A DNA stretch of 64,000 bases from Exiguobacterium sp. 9-2. GTDB lineage: Bacteria > Bacillota > Bacilli > Exiguobacteriales > Exiguobacteriaceae. The position numbers and the translations under genes were made by a program. The stretch's first letter is position 1. Each line of letters begins with the position of its first letter. The notes beneath the pieces are model-generated. The model ran no database searches, was not told the origin of the DNA, and was given only the letters and a program-made list of their open reading frames with translations. Positions 1 through 9,685 of this stretch are shown here, piece by piece. The stretch is taken from NCBI RefSeq assembly GCF_036287235.1, contig NZ_CP142850.1, forward strand, positions 212,001 to 276,000, read 5' to 3'.

Positions 1-1150
1 CGATGATTCGTTCTGCCATCTTCCGGTACCCAGTCAACTTACCACCGGCGATTGACATCAGACCGGATTTCGAAACGAAGATTTCGTCTTTTCGGGACAG
101 TTCACTTGGATCTTTTCCATCTTCATGAATGAGTGGACGTAGTCCAGACCACGTTGATTCGACATGCTCAGGTCGTAACTCGACGTTGAACATTTGATTC
201 GTCGCCTCTAGGATGTAATCCTGATCCTCGACGGTGACACCAGGCTCAAGAATATCTCCTTTATAGTTCGTATCCGTTGTTCCGACATACGTTTTCCCTT
301 CACGTGGAATCGCAAAGATCATCCGACCGTCTGGAACATCGAAGTAAACGGCTTGTTGCAACGGGAAATGTACTTGATCGATGACGAGATGAATCCCTTT
401 TGTCAGGTGTAATGACTTTCCAGACTTCGAACCGTCTTTTTCGCGCAGTTCATCGACCCAAGGACCCGTCGCATTAATGATCTTCTTCGCCCGAATCGTA
501 TACGTTTTACCACTTAAGACGTCGCGGACTTCGACACCAACGACTTTTCCATTGTGGTAGACAAGCGATTCCGCTTTCGTATAATTGACGGCACGTCCGC
601 CGTAACCGATGGCTGCTTTTAAGACTTCGACCGTCAGTCGAGCGTCATCCGTTTTATATTCGACATACCGACCACCACCGACTAAGTGTTCCGAGCGTAG
701 CAGTGGTTCGTAACGTAATGTTTCTTCTTTGCTAAGCATCGTCCGACGTTCATGGCGTTTGACACCAGCGAGTTGGTCATAGACACGTAAGCCGATCGAG
801 GTCGAGAAGCTACCGAATGTACCACCTTCGACAAGTGGAAGCATCATCCACTCCGGTGTCGTCACATGCGGTGCGTTCTCATACACGATGGCACGTTCTT
901 TCCCGACTTCGGCGACGAGTTTAATCTCGAACTGCTTCAGATAACGCAATCCACCATGGACAAGTTTCGTCGATCGGCTCGATGTCCCTTCGGCGAAGTC
1001 CTGCATTTCAATCAAGCCTGTTCGCATGCCGCGACTTTGTGCGTCAAGCAGAATACCAGCTCCCGTGATACCGCCCCCGATGACGAGGACGTCTAGAAGT
1101 TCTTGTCCCATCTCTTCTAACCATGCTGTCCGTTCCGTACTTGAAAACAT
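1..1150 (-). CDS. glpD: Aerobic glycerol-3-phosphate dehydrogenase (partial, 3' end outside window)
   Basis: FAD enzyme that oxidises sn-glycerol 3-phosphate to dihydroxyacetone phosphate at the inner face of the membrane and passes electrons to quinone. Only the first 383 codons are present; the C-terminal part lies beyond base 1. Translation of the complement shows a Rossmann FAD motif [13 protein letters not shown] (residues 20-32), then [17 protein letters not shown], which is characteristic of GlpD/GlpA, and later [12 protein letters not shown]. The ATG is preceded by GGGGGAAG at good spacing. It starts 33 bases after the Gfo/Idh/MocA gene on the same strand, so the two may share a transcript. 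The family assignment is firm; nothing can be said of the missing part. Confidence 0.95.
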   Translation of the reverse strand, partial: MFSSTERTAWLEEMGQELLDVLVIGGGITGAGILLDAQSRGMRTGLIEMQDFAEGTSSRSTKLVHGGLRYLKQFEIKLVAEVGKERAIVYENAPHVTTPEWMMLPLVEGGTFGSFSTSIGLRVYDQLAGVKRHERRTMLSKEETLRYEPLLRSEHLVGGGRYVEYKTDDARLTVEVLKAAIGYGGRAVNYTKAESLVYHNGKVVGVEVRDVLSGKTYTIRAKKIINATGPWVDELREKDGSKSGKSLHLTKGIHLVIDQVHFPLQQAVYFDVPDGRMIFAIPREGKTYVGTTDTNYKGDILEPGVTVEDQDYILEATNQMFNVELRPEHVESTWSGLRPLIHEDGKDPSELSRKDEIFVSKSGLMSIAGGKLTGYRKMAERII

Positions 1151-1183
1151 CTTGTCTTCCCCCTGTTCGTCTGAAATGAATAG

Positions 1184-2152
1184 TTAGTCTACTTCTATCC
1201 ATGTACCCACTTTTGCACTCTTTTGAGCACGATCAATGATTTTCATGACGAGTTCAGCCTGTTTCGCAGAGACAGGTGGTGTGGTTCGCTTACGGATGGC
1301 TGGAGCGAGATCCGTATAATAATCCCCAAAATGACCGGAAACAAAAGGGAAGTCTTGCAGAGGTCCATTTGCTTCAGCCAATTGATAGGTCGTCCGTTTT
1401 GTATCGACTTCATCAACGAAGTAACTCGCCTGTGTTCCGTGCACCATCAGGGAGGGACCAACAGCTGGAACGATGGAACCGATATGCAAAATAGCGCGTC
1501 GCGTGCCAAAGGCTAAAATTAGATGTGTATAGTCATCAACGATCCCATCTTGTCGTTGAATCGTTTGATCACAAAAGACACGGTCTGGAATTTCATCGAA
1601 GGCGACGAGTGCTTGATCGATCAAGTGTGAACCAAGGTCGTACAATAGTCCGGCACCAGGAACGTCCTGTTCGCGCCAACGCTCCTGCACATCGGGACGG
1701 TAACGGTCATAATGCGCTTCGAACGTCTGGAGCGTACCGAGTCGTCCAGATTTCAATAAGGTCATCAGCGTCCGAAAGTCCTTCGTGTACCGCCGATTAT
1801 GATAAACTGTCAGTAACCGACCGTATGTCCGTGCTAGTTCTGTCAACGTTTCGGCTTCTTCGAGCGTGACGGTGAACGGTTTCTCGACAAGTACATCACA
1901 GCCCGAGAGCAAGGCGAGACGCGCGAGTGGATAATGCAGATCATTTGCCGTCGCGATGACGACTAAATCGATTTGTTCCGCTTCAAGTAATGCTTCAAGT
2001 GTCGGATAGACAGGGAGCGTCGCGTCGTACGCAGCGACCGCTTCCGGGCGACTCGACTGAACAGCGACCAACTGATAATCAGGTGCGTGTAAATAAGGCG
2101 CATGCAAATGTTCACCGGCAAGACCAAAACCAACTAATGCGGTACGAATCAT
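1184..2152 (-). CDS. Gfo/Idh/MocA family NAD(P)-dependent oxidoreductase
   Basis: Predicted sugar or polyol dehydrogenase of 322 residues; the substrate cannot be read from sequence. The N-terminal Rossmann fold begins IRTALVGFGLAGEHLHAPYL, and the family signature VEKPFTVTLEEAE follows near residue 90, with the EKP lysine that is usually catalytic. I chose the ATG that gives MIRTALVG because AAAAGGAT lies about ten bases before it; a GTG three codons upstream would have the ribosome binding site touching the start. glpD follows on the same strand after a 33-base gap, but that does not by itself show a role in glycerol metabolism. Confidence 0.88.
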   Translation of the reverse strand: MIRTALVGFGLAGEHLHAPYLHAPDYQLVAVQSSRPEAVAAYDATLPVYPTLEALLEAEQIDLVVIATANDLHYPLARLALLSGCDVLVEKPFTVTLEEAETLTELARTYGRLLTVYHNRRYTKDFRTLMTLLKSGRLGTLQTFEAHYDRYRPDVQERWREQDVPGAGLLYDLGSHLIDQALVAFDEIPDRVFCDQTIQRQDGIVDDYTHLILAFGTRRAILHIGSIVPAVGPSLMVHGTQASYFVDEVDTKRTTYQLAEANGPLQDFPFVSGHFGDYYTDLAPAIRKRTTPPVSAKQAELVMKIIDRAQKSAKVGTWIEVD

Positions 2153-2209
2153 AGAAAACACATCCTTTTCAAGTTCATACCCTCAATCTACCATAAGGAG
2201 GAATACAAG

Positions 2210-2476
2210 ATGATTACCGAGCAACACATCATCGAAAAGATGCGCCAAGCGATGCAACGTATTGACCAAACAACAGGAGCTGCGCAGAAAGAACAGATTG
2301 CAGCGATGAAGGTTTACTGTGAACTACTGCTCGAATCCGATTCGACGTCGAGTTCGACAATATCGCTTCCTACGTCAACGCCTCAGGCAACCCCAGCGGT
2401 CGATCCGATGTTAGCGCGTTTCATGGGTGTTTCGCAGGAAAAAGAAGAAAAAGGCACTTCATTGCTCGATTTTTGA
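2210..2476 (+). CDS. ywdI: YwdI family protein (DUF5327)
   Basis: Small soluble protein of 88 residues and unknown function. The N-terminal helix ITEQHIIEKMRQAMQRIDQ and the following helix EQIAAMKVYCELLL match my memory of the Bacillus YwdI family. The middle is low complexity (Ser, Thr, Pro, about residues 44-64) and the C-terminus MLARFMGVSQEKEEKGTSLLDF is another conserved patch. The start is well supported by AAGGAGG eight bases upstream. It is divergent from the oxidoreductase gene and is followed by an SDR gene 60 bases downstream, so it may head a short transcription unit. No biochemical role can be assigned. Confidence 0.8.
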   Translation: MITEQHIIEKMRQAMQRIDQTTGAAQKEQIAAMKVYCELLLESDSTSSSTISLPTSTPQATPAVDPMLARFMGVSQEKEEKGTSLLDF

Positions 2477-2536
2477 ATGAAATGACGCAATTCAGGGAAT
2501 AACCATCACAGTTAAAATGAGAAAGGGAGATACGTC

Positions 2537-3187
2537 ATGAAAACAGTCATCGTCATTGGAGCAGGACCAGGAAACGGATATGAAATCAGTAAACGATTCG
2601 GGCAAGAAGGGTTTCAAGTCGTTTGTGCGGCGCGGACACAAGAAACGCTTGCAGCCGTCATCACGGAACTAAAAGAAGAAGGTGTAGAGGCGGTGGGGGT
2701 AGAATGTGATGCTTCTCGAAAAGCCGATATCGCATCACTCATCGAATGGACAGAGGAGCAGTATGGACAAATCGATGTCTTAGTCTATAATGCTTCGATT
2801 TTACATCAAGCATCTGTCCTTGAAGTCTCGGCAGAACAGATTACGAAAGAGTTCGAGATCGATGTTCTCGGTGCACTGCATGCCGCACAACTCGTTGCTC
2901 CTTCGATGCAGGAACGAAAAGACGGCGCCATCCTGATTACAGGAGGTGGCGCTGCGATGCAAGCAATCAAATCGTTACCAGGGCTTTCGATTGGCAAGGC
3001 AGGCGTTCGTCAAGTGACGCACATGCTCCATGATACGTTGAAGGAAGACGGTGTCTACGTCGGAACCGTCACGATTGCCGGAGAAGTGAAGCGTGGAACG
3101 GCACTTGATCCGAAAAACGTAGCGGAAGCGTTCTATACACTCTATACAAACCGTAACGAAGTAGAGACAGTTCTATCAGCAGACTAA
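2537..3187 (+). CDS. SDR-fold protein with degenerate catalytic site
   Basis: Short-chain dehydrogenase/reductase fold protein of 216 residues. The dinucleotide motif is GAGPGNG (residues 8-14) in place of the usual TGxxxGxG, and the structural Asn is kept in VYNAS (N85). The usual Ser and Tyr of the catalytic triad look replaced: the SS stretch aligns to ITGGGA (about residues 134-139) and YxxxK aligns to LSIGK, with Leu150 where Tyr is expected and Lys154 kept. It therefore binds a nucleotide cofactor by inference but may not do standard SDR chemistry. The start has GAAAGGGAG upstream. The nuclease gene begins 75 bases after its stop. Confidence 0.8.
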   Translation: MKTVIVIGAGPGNGYEISKRFGQEGFQVVCAARTQETLAAVITELKEEGVEAVGVECDASRKADIASLIEWTEEQYGQIDVLVYNASILHQASVLEVSAEQITKEFEIDVLGALHAAQLVAPSMQERKDGAILITGGGAAMQAIKSLPGLSIGKAGVRQVTHMLHDTLKEDGVYVGTVTIAGEVKRGTALDPKNVAEAFYTLYTNRNEVETVLSAD

Positions 3188-3262
3188 CTTATGAACAAGG
3201 TGACGTATGCGGGTTCGGACATTGACCGAATCCGTATTTTCATGGAAAGGAGAGAAATAGAA

Positions 3263-3973
3263 ATGAGACGATCTGTATTCATAAGTCTACTTTTTTTATT
3301 CGTCCTCATCGGTTGTGCACCAGAAGAAACCGATCTGCTTGGCATCAAGCAACCAGACGATGAAAAGATTACGAAAGCGACAGTGCAACGCGTCATCGAT
3401 GGGGATACATTAAAAGTGAGGCTAGCAGACGGCAAAACGGAGGATGTTCGTTTGTTGCTCGTCGATACACCGGAAACTGTTAAACCGGATACGCCGGTTC
3501 AACCTTATGGAACGGAAGCTTCAGCGTTTACAAAAGAGACATTACCGAGCGGGACAGCTATTCGGTTAGAGCGTGATCATTCCCGGGCTGACCGATACGG
3601 ACGACTGCTCGCATATGTCTGGTACGGCGATAAAATGTTGAATCAAGAGTTACTCCGAAAAGGTCTTGCGCGTGTGGCGTTCGTCTATGAACCAGACACA
3701 CGTTATGTCGATGTGTTTGAACAGATCGAACAGGAAGCCAAGCAGGCAAAGAAGAAAATCTGGAAGCACGATGGCTACGTCACGAATCGCGGATTCAATG
3801 TTCAAGCGATTACAGAAACGAAATCCTGCGATATCAAAGGTAATATCAATCGGTCAGGTAAAAAAATTTACCATGTCCCGGGTGGTCAGTCTTACAATGA
3901 AGTGAAGCCGGAGCAACGGTTCTGTACGGAGAAAGAAGCACAAGAAGCCGGATTCGTCCGAGCAACACGCTGA
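3263..3973 (+). CDS. Thermonuclease-family lipoprotein with C-terminal sunset-type domain
   Basis: Extracytoplasmic DNA/RNA endonuclease of the staphylococcal nuclease family, 236 residues. A lipoprotein signal ends at LIGC (Cys18). The nuclease core runs about 38-170 and keeps the catalytic set by alignment with staphylococcal nuclease: GDT (D48), VRLLLVDTPE (R63, D68, E71) and RYGR (R114). The last 48 residues (CDIKGNI..KIYHVPGG..FCTEKEAQEAGF) look like the small sunset domain found at the ends of secreted nucleases. An in-frame ATG 72 bases upstream exists, but the chosen start gives the signal peptide at the N-terminus and has AAAGGAG in front. A terminator follows at once. Confidence 0.9.
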   Translation: MRRSVFISLLFLFVLIGCAPEETDLLGIKQPDDEKITKATVQRVIDGDTLKVRLADGKTEDVRLLLVDTPETVKPDTPVQPYGTEASAFTKETLPSGTAIRLERDHSRADRYGRLLAYVWYGDKMLNQELLRKGLARVAFVYEPDTRYVDVFEQIEQEAKQAKKKIWKHDGYVTNRGFNVQAITETKSCDIKGNINRSGKKIYHVPGGQSYNEVKPEQRFCTEKEAQEAGFVRATR

Positions 3974-3980
3974 TAAACGC

Positions 3981-4012
3981 AAAAAAAGCCATCGCTAGCG
4001 ATGGCTTTTATC
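3981..4012. terminator. Bidirectional rho-independent terminator
   Basis: Perfect palindrome AGCCATCGCTAGCGATGGCT at 3987-4006 with A residues before and T residues after it. It lies between the convergent nuclease and cation exporter genes and can serve both strands. Confidence 0.88.
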
Positions 4013-4014
4013 TA

Positions 4015-4989
4015 TCATACAGGTGGTGGCGGTGGTTGATACTGCTGTACGTTATCATCTTCATCAAAGGAGATCGTGACATCGGTGATTCCTTTAAGGA
4101 TGCGAATTTGCAATTCGAGTCGATCTTTAATGTCGTCCGCTTGCGCAATTGTCAAGTTGGGATCAACTTCAATCTCCGTTTCGACATGGAAGTGATCTCC
4201 TTCCTTGATGACTTCAAGTTTTTCGATGTCCCGAACCGCTTCATCACGTAACAAGATTTCACCGATTTTGGCTGTCAGTACTTCATCAACCTCACCGAGC
4301 GCACCGGCAGCATTTTGAATAAAGACGTTGTAGACGACATAAAACATCATGAGTCCAATCAAGATGGATGCAATGCCTTCTGCTTGATAAAACGATGTAT
4401 AATGCGAAATCAGGACAGCGATAATGGCGATGACGCCACCAAGAGTTGCGACAAGATCTTCCATGAAGACAAGACGTGTCGCCGGTTTGGCTTGTCCAAG
4501 ATGGGCGAAGCTTTGACCAACAAGTGTCAGTCCGCTCGATTTGAGTCCCGTCTCATGCGCGATTTCTTTCATCGCTTTATAGAACACCCCGACTTCCAGT
4601 ACAACACCAATGCTAAGTGCCGTCAGGATGATCCACAAACCACTTGTCTTTTCTCCAGGACCGTGCGTGATATGCAAGATGCCTTCCCGAATCGTCTCGT
4701 AAGCAAGGAGAGCGACGACAATGATTGCAGCAAGTAAGACGAGATTAACGAGCCGACCAAAACCGTTCGGAAACCGTTTCGTTGGTGCTTTTTTACTGAG
4801 AGCAGAACCGATGTAGACGAAGAACTGGTTCGCTGCGTCACCGATCGTATGCATCATTTCAGCGAACATCGCTACATTCCCAGTTAAGATATAGGCGACG
4901 AACTTGATCGCGGCAATGATCGTATTGACGATGGCGGCAGCAAGGGCTGACTTATTTCCGCGACGGATCAATGAGAAAAAAGTGGTCAT
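4015..4989 (-). CDS. Cation diffusion facilitator family transporter
   Basis: Membrane protein of 324 residues that should export a divalent metal ion such as Zn, Fe or Mn in exchange for protons. The N-terminal half has about five or six hydrophobic segments and contains FAEMMHTIGDAANQ (about 42-55), matching the HxxxD metal site of helix 2 in the CDF family. The cytoplasmic C-terminal domain (about 235-305) shows a ferredoxin-like pattern ending KGITDVTISFDEDDN. An unusual proline-rich tail (QPPPPPV) closes the protein. The long GxFGRLVNLVLLAAII segment resembles the SLC30A9/YdfM-like branch. Which metal is moved is unknown. Confidence 0.88.
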   Translation of the reverse strand: MTTFFSLIRRGNKSALAAAIVNTIIAAIKFVAYILTGNVAMFAEMMHTIGDAANQFFVYIGSALSKKAPTKRFPNGFGRLVNLVLLAAIIVVALLAYETIREGILHITHGPGEKTSGLWIILTALSIGVVLEVGVFYKAMKEIAHETGLKSSGLTLVGQSFAHLGQAKPATRLVFMEDLVATLGGVIAIIAVLISHYTSFYQAEGIASILIGLMMFYVVYNVFIQNAAGALGEVDEVLTAKIGEILLRDEAVRDIEKLEVIKEGDHFHVETEIEVDPNLTIAQADDIKDRLELQIRILKGITDVTISFDEDDNVQQYQPPPPPV

Positions 4990-5021
4990 GAGCGGTCCTC
5001 TCCTTGTCTACTCAAAATAGG

Positions 5022-5813
<792 letters not shown>

Positions 5814-5825
5814 TCACTCCTTCAT

Positions 5826-6689
5826 TTATTGTTTCGTAAATCCAATCATGATTCCACCAGCAACGACTAAAATACAACCGATGATGACGAAGGTCATCTC
5901 TTTCTTCGTTTTCGTTTCTTTCAGTAAGAGGACGCCACCGATGGTTGAGATGACGACACCTGTTTGAGAAAGGGAGAAGCTTGTTGCGACCCCGACTTTT
6001 GCCGTAGCAAACAGTAAAGCGACGTTCCCGACAGCCCACATGAGTCCGCCGATGGTATTGCCAGCTGTTTTCTTTGTGAAGAGGTCTCCTTCTCGTAAAG
6101 AAAGAAGAATTGCGCTAACGACCATCCCGATCGCTTGCGGTAATACGGCTTCCCAGCCATTAATATCGAACCAGCGGGCGATGACGACATATCCGACATA
6201 TCCGACAGTCGAGATGAGGAGGAGCGTCAATCCTTTGCCGATATTCTCATCTTCTTTACTCTTATCTTCCTTATAAGACGTGAAAGCTGCTCCGGCAATG
6301 ATCAATACAAGCGCACTGATTCCGAGAATCAAGGCAGTTGTCGTTGACCACTCGCCAAAAGCAAGAACACCGAACAACGATGTTCCGACGAGTTGCATCC
6401 CTGTTGAAATTGGCATCGTTTTTGAGACACCCATTTGACGAAATGCGGCAAATTGATTTTTTTGACCAAGTGCCCAAAAGGCACCAGAAAAGAATCCGGC
6501 AACCCAAGCGGTCGTCGACATCTCTGGGCTGACAAAAAAGAAGGTGACGATCGCGAAAAGTAACGCACCCAGAGTCGTACCGATGATTTGTTGCGCCGTT
6601 GAACCTCCGATTTTCGAAACGACAAGCGGCAACGATCCCCACATCAATGCGGGAACGATGGCAATTAGAATATCAATCAAGTGTTTCAC
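5826..6689 (-). CDS. glcU: Glucose uptake protein, GRP transporter family
   Basis: Proton-linked sugar permease of the drug/metabolite transporter superfamily, 287 residues with about ten hydrophobic segments starting [20 protein letters not shown]. The segments [20 protein letters not shown] and [22 protein letters not shown] match the GlcU/RhaT-like GRP family as I know it. It is the first gene of a two-gene unit with gdh. A SigB-like promoter lies 33 bases before the start. Substrate specificity for glucose is inferred from family and partner. Confidence 0.9.
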   Translation of the reverse strand: MKHLIDILIAIVPALMWGSLPLVVSKIGGSTAQQIIGTTLGALLFAIVTFFFVSPEMSTTAWVAGFFSGAFWALGQKNQFAAFRQMGVSKTMPISTGMQLVGTSLFGVLAFGEWSTTTALILGISALVLIIAGAAFTSYKEDKSKEDENIGKGLTLLLISTVGYVGYVVIARWFDINGWEAVLPQAIGMVVSAILLSLREGDLFTKKTAGNTIGGLMWAVGNVALLFATAKVGVATSFSLSQTGVVISTIGGVLLLKETKTKKEMTFVIIGCILVVAGGIMIGFTKQ

Positions 6690-6721
6690 CTCTCCTTACT
6701 ATTATCTCTCTACTTGAAGCT

Positions 6722-6747
6722 GTACCCCGCAAGGCGATAGGAAAAAC
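6722..6747 (-). promoter_or_regulatory. SigB-like promoter for glcU-gdh
   Basis: On the minus strand GTTTTT, 14 bases, then GGGTAC. The SigB consensus is GTTTAA, 12-15 bases, GGGWAW, so the -10 matches five of six and the -35 four of six. It lies 33 bases before the glcU start. Pattern only; no mapped start. Confidence 0.45.
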
Positions 6748-6775
6748 CTTATGGTGCGAAGATGAATTATTCTGA

Positions 6776-6803
6776 AATAAAAAACGTCCACCGAGGTGGA
6801 CGT
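6776..6803 (-). terminator. Rho-independent terminator of the ABC1 kinase gene
   Basis: Stem ACGTCCACC, loop GA, GGTGGACGT at 6784-6803, followed on the minus strand by a run of T residues. It lies 15 bases after the stop codon of the kinase-like gene. Confidence 0.88.
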
Positions 6804-6818
6804 CTGCTCATGTGTTAT

Positions 6819-8447
6819 TTAACGGAATGGTTCATCGGCGATCCGGACGATTTGTCGTCCGATCCGGCGACCGTTCCATAAAGCGATGACAGCGATCGTC
6901 AAGGAAATGCCCATGACGTCGTACTGCGTAAAATAATAGCCGAGATAACTAAAAGGCAGGCTGATGATCCCGACGAGCGAACTCGTCCACTGTCGGATTT
7001 TGAGTGACTCGATGTTCGCAACACGAGAGAACTTTTGTTGCTCCATGATCCGCCAACGTGTCGGTTCGCTTAAGGCATCGTTAACAAGACGCGGGAAGGC
7101 GAGCAATCGCGCGCCGTAAGAACCAGCAATCTGTAGGTAACGGTTTTGATTTTTCCCTTCGTCATCGAGCCAGCGTCGAACCATTGGTTTAGCGAGTTCC
7201 AGCAGGTTGATTTGCGGTGAAAGAATCTGAAGGATTCCAAGAATCGTTGATGCGGCACGTCCAAAGAAAGCAAACTCAGCAGGAAGCTGGATCGGTTCAT
7301 TTCGGACGAGCAATTCGATATCGGATAAGACCTTCTCGATCAGTTTTGTATCCACGTTTTCCATATCACTTTCGAGATAGAACGTGACTGCTTTTTCAAT
7401 TGCTTGTCGGATATTTTGCTTATTCGCATTTGGCAATAAGAATCGTAGATCTTCTAAACCATCGACGATTGCATCGTAATCCAATGTGACGAAGGACTGA
7501 AGAATCCGCTGGATCGCTCGCATATCATCGGGCGTCGTCGCTCCGATCATCCCAAAATCAAGCAAGACGATTTTGCCATCGGACTGGACGAGGACATTGC
7601 CTGGGTGCGGATCGGCGTGGAATTTCCCGCCGAACAATAATTGTTCTCCAGCGTTCAAAAATAAATTACGTGCTAGTTCTTCACGGTCAATCTGATGTTC
7701 GGCTAGATAATCCAGATCCGTGATGCGTGTTCCTTCAATCCATTCCATGACAAGCACCCGATTTGTACAATGTTCTTCATAATAGCTCGGGATATAAATG
7801 ACAGGGTTTGTTTCATACATCTTTTTAAAGTAGAGACCGTTTTTTAATTCGGTACGGTAATTCAATTCATCACCGATTACGAAGACCATTTGGCGATATA
7901 AGCTTTGCAAATCAGTCGATTTGTTTAACGACGTCCGGCGCAACATGGCAATGACGATACGCATGGCACGGAAATCGGTTTTGATGATTTGTTCGATATT
8001 TGGTCGCTGGACTTTGATCGCGACTTTTTTACCGTTTGATTTTAAGGTTCCGCTGTACACCTCACCAATCGAGGCAGAAGCGACAGGACGGGAACTGATA
8101 TCCGAGATGATTTCTTCGATCGGCATACCCCAATCCTCTTCGATGATCTTTCGTGACTCTCCAAGTTTACTTGAAGGAACTTTATCGACCAGTTCGGTCA
8201 GTTCCATCAAGACGGACGGAGGAAACAGGTCGGCTCGAATTGATAAGAACTGACCGAGCTTGATCAATAATCCTTCTAACCGTAATGCTTTTTTCTTATA
8301 GTCACGCGCAATTCGGATCATGATGCGCTCAAACTCTTCGTTGTTCGTACCTGGCCGGTTTTTCCGGGTGAATCGATAGATCGTAAAGATGTAACGTGCG
8401 AACATCGTCACGATGACGACGATGCGATAAAGCGCCCAACGTTTCAT
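6819..8447 (-). CDS. ABC1 kinase-like protein (AarF/UbiB family)
   Basis: Atypical protein-kinase-like ATPase of 542 residues, of the family whose members support quinone or lipid metabolism. Visible motifs: the family-specific LIKLGQFLSIRADLFP (KxGQ, about residues 61-76), ASASIGEVYSG in place of the glycine loop, KVQRP with the ATP-site Lys, FHADPHPGNVLV catalytic loop and LLDFGMIG. One or two hydrophobic segments near the C-terminus (about 485-525) suggest membrane attachment. The start is preceded by AGGTGACC. It is a single gene bounded by its own terminator. The actual substrate in a menaquinone-using bacterium is not known. Confidence 0.88.
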   Translation of the reverse strand: MKRWALYRIVVIVTMFARYIFTIYRFTRKNRPGTNNEEFERIMIRIARDYKKKALRLEGLLIKLGQFLSIRADLFPPSVLMELTELVDKVPSSKLGESRKIIEEDWGMPIEEIISDISSRPVASASIGEVYSGTLKSNGKKVAIKVQRPNIEQIIKTDFRAMRIVIAMLRRTSLNKSTDLQSLYRQMVFVIGDELNYRTELKNGLYFKKMYETNPVIYIPSYYEEHCTNRVLVMEWIEGTRITDLDYLAEHQIDREELARNLFLNAGEQLLFGGKFHADPHPGNVLVQSDGKIVLLDFGMIGATTPDDMRAIQRILQSFVTLDYDAIVDGLEDLRFLLPNANKQNIRQAIEKAVTFYLESDMENVDTKLIEKVLSDIELLVRNEPIQLPAEFAFFGRAASTILGILQILSPQINLLELAKPMVRRWLDDEGKNQNRYLQIAGSYGARLLAFPRLVNDALSEPTRWRIMEQQKFSRVANIESLKIRQWTSSLVGIISLPFSYLGYYFTQYDVMGISLTIAVIALWNGRRIGRQIVRIADEPFR

Positions 8448-8545
8448 ACGGTCACCTAGCTTCCTGTACAGTTTGTTTCAGTATAGGTTACTTTACCTAA
8501 AAACGTCACTCGCAAACGGTCGAAACGGTGACAGAAAATTAATGC

Positions 8546-8573
8546 TTTACGGAAACTAAAAAGAGAGTATAGT
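8546..8573 (+). promoter_or_regulatory. Predicted SigA promoter of the TRIC-family gene
   Basis: TTTACG, 16 bases, TATAGT, ending 39 bases before the start codon. Both hexamers are near consensus; there is no experimental support. Confidence 0.45.
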
Positions 8574-8612
8574 AAGTATTGGAATTTCTTTGTAGAAAGG
8601 TGAAATGTGCGC

Positions 8613-9218
8613 ATGTCCTGGGACTTATTGAATATCATCGGCACGGTCGCTTTTGCGATGAGTGGTGCGATCGTCGCGATGGAAGAAAAATATGATTTAT
8701 TCGGCGTTTGGTTACTTGCTTTGATCACAGCATTTGGTGGCGGTGCCATTCGTAATCTATTGATTGGTGTACCAGTATCTGCTCTCTGGTCGCAAGGTGG
8801 TCTCTTTTTAGTCGCGATTCTCGTTGCGTTGTTGATTTTCATGTTACCCCAGTTATTCTTGCCGCACTGGACACGTTGGGGTGTCCTCGCGGATGCGCTC
8901 GGATTGTCTGCGTTTGCGATTCAAGGTGCCCTGATGGCGACAGCAAAAGGACTGCCGTTGTCAGCAACAATTTCAGCGGCTGTACTGACCGGTGTTGGTG
9001 GCGGAGTGATTCGCGATTTACTCGCTGGTCGGAAACCACTCGTCTTGCATAAAGAGATCTATGCGATGTGGGCTGTCATGGCAGCACTCGTGATTGATCG
9101 CTTCCAATTGACGAATCCTCTACATTTGTTCACATTGCTCGGACTCATCACCGTTTTACGTATGCTATCGTATTATTATGAATGGAATTTACCAGCACGA
9201 CGGTTAGGGGGAGAATAA
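8613..9218 (+). CDS. Trimeric intracellular cation channel family protein (YvgT-like)
   Basis: Membrane protein of 201 residues with six to seven hydrophobic segments, a prokaryotic member of the TRIC/UPF0126 family; archaeal and bacterial relatives form trimeric cation-permeable channels. The internal repeat is clear: FGGGAIRNLLIGVPVSALW in the first half and GVGGGVIRDLLAGRKPLVL in the second, both with the conserved GGG and R. I chose ATG giving MSWDLLNIIG, which agrees with my memory of the Bacillus YvgT N-terminus; a GTG two codons upstream is also possible. A DUF423 gene starts two bases after its stop, so the two form an operon. Confidence 0.88.
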   Translation: MSWDLLNIIGTVAFAMSGAIVAMEEKYDLFGVWLLALITAFGGGAIRNLLIGVPVSALWSQGGLFLVAILVALLIFMLPQLFLPHWTRWGVLADALGLSAFAIQGALMATAKGLPLSATISAAVLTGVGGGVIRDLLAGRKPLVLHKEIYAMWAVMAALVIDRFQLTNPLHLFTLLGLITVLRMLSYYYEWNLPARRLGGE

Positions 9219-9220
9219 CT

Positions 9221-9589
9221 ATGAAAGTATTCATTATGATTGGCGCGATCTCGATGATGCTATCGGTCGCACTAGGTGCATTCGGTGCACACGCCTTAAA
9301 AGATATGTTGACGGAGCGGATGCTCGCGAACTGGCAGACAGGCGTACTTTACCAGATGGTACACTCGCTCGGCATCCTAGCACTCGGAGGACTCTTATTA
9401 AAGGCATCGATCCCACAATGGTCATTGGCTGCATGGCTGATGCTCGCCGGAATCGTCTTCTTCTCAGGTAGTCTGTACGTCATGGCATTGACGAATGTAA
9501 CGAAACTGGGTGCCATCACACCGATCGGTGGCGTCTTGTTCATCGCGGCGTGGATCTTTGTCGCAATTGGTGCCTATAAAGGATTATGA
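9221..9589 (+). CDS. DUF423 family membrane protein
   Basis: Small membrane protein of 122 residues with four hydrophobic segments and unknown function. The N-terminus MKVFIMIGAISMMLSVALGAFGAHALKD and the segment GVLYQMVHSLGILALG are the recognisable DUF423/YwdK pattern. The ATG was chosen because TAGGGGGAG lies eight bases upstream; an earlier in-frame ATG would overlap the previous gene by 37 bases without a binding site. It is cotranscribed with the TRIC-family channel gene, and a terminator follows. Confidence 0.85.
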   Translation: MKVFIMIGAISMMLSVALGAFGAHALKDMLTERMLANWQTGVLYQMVHSLGILALGGLLLKASIPQWSLAAWLMLAGIVFFSGSLYVMALTNVTKLGAITPIGGVLFIAAWIFVAIGAYKGL

Positions 9590-9594
9590 GAACG

Positions 9595-9633
9595 GACCGT
9601 GTTTCTTCAGTCATGGAGAAAGACGGTCTTTTT
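9595..9633 (+). terminator. Rho-independent terminator after the DUF423 gene
   Basis: Imperfect stem beginning GACCGT and closing ACGGTC with an inner TTTCTTC/GAGAAA pairing, followed by TTTTT. Confidence 0.75.
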
Positions 9634-9639
9634 CATATG

Positions 9640-9668
9640 AAAAACGCCTACTCATGATAGAGTAGGCG
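9640..9668 (-). terminator. Rho-independent terminator of the 49-residue protein gene
   Basis: Stem CGCCTACTC, loop ATGATA, GAGTAGGCG at 9645-9668, followed on the minus strand by a short T run. It sits 18 bases after the stop codon of the small gene upstream, which supports that gene as real. Confidence 0.85.
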
Positions 9669-9685
9669 TAGGTATCAAAACGGAT

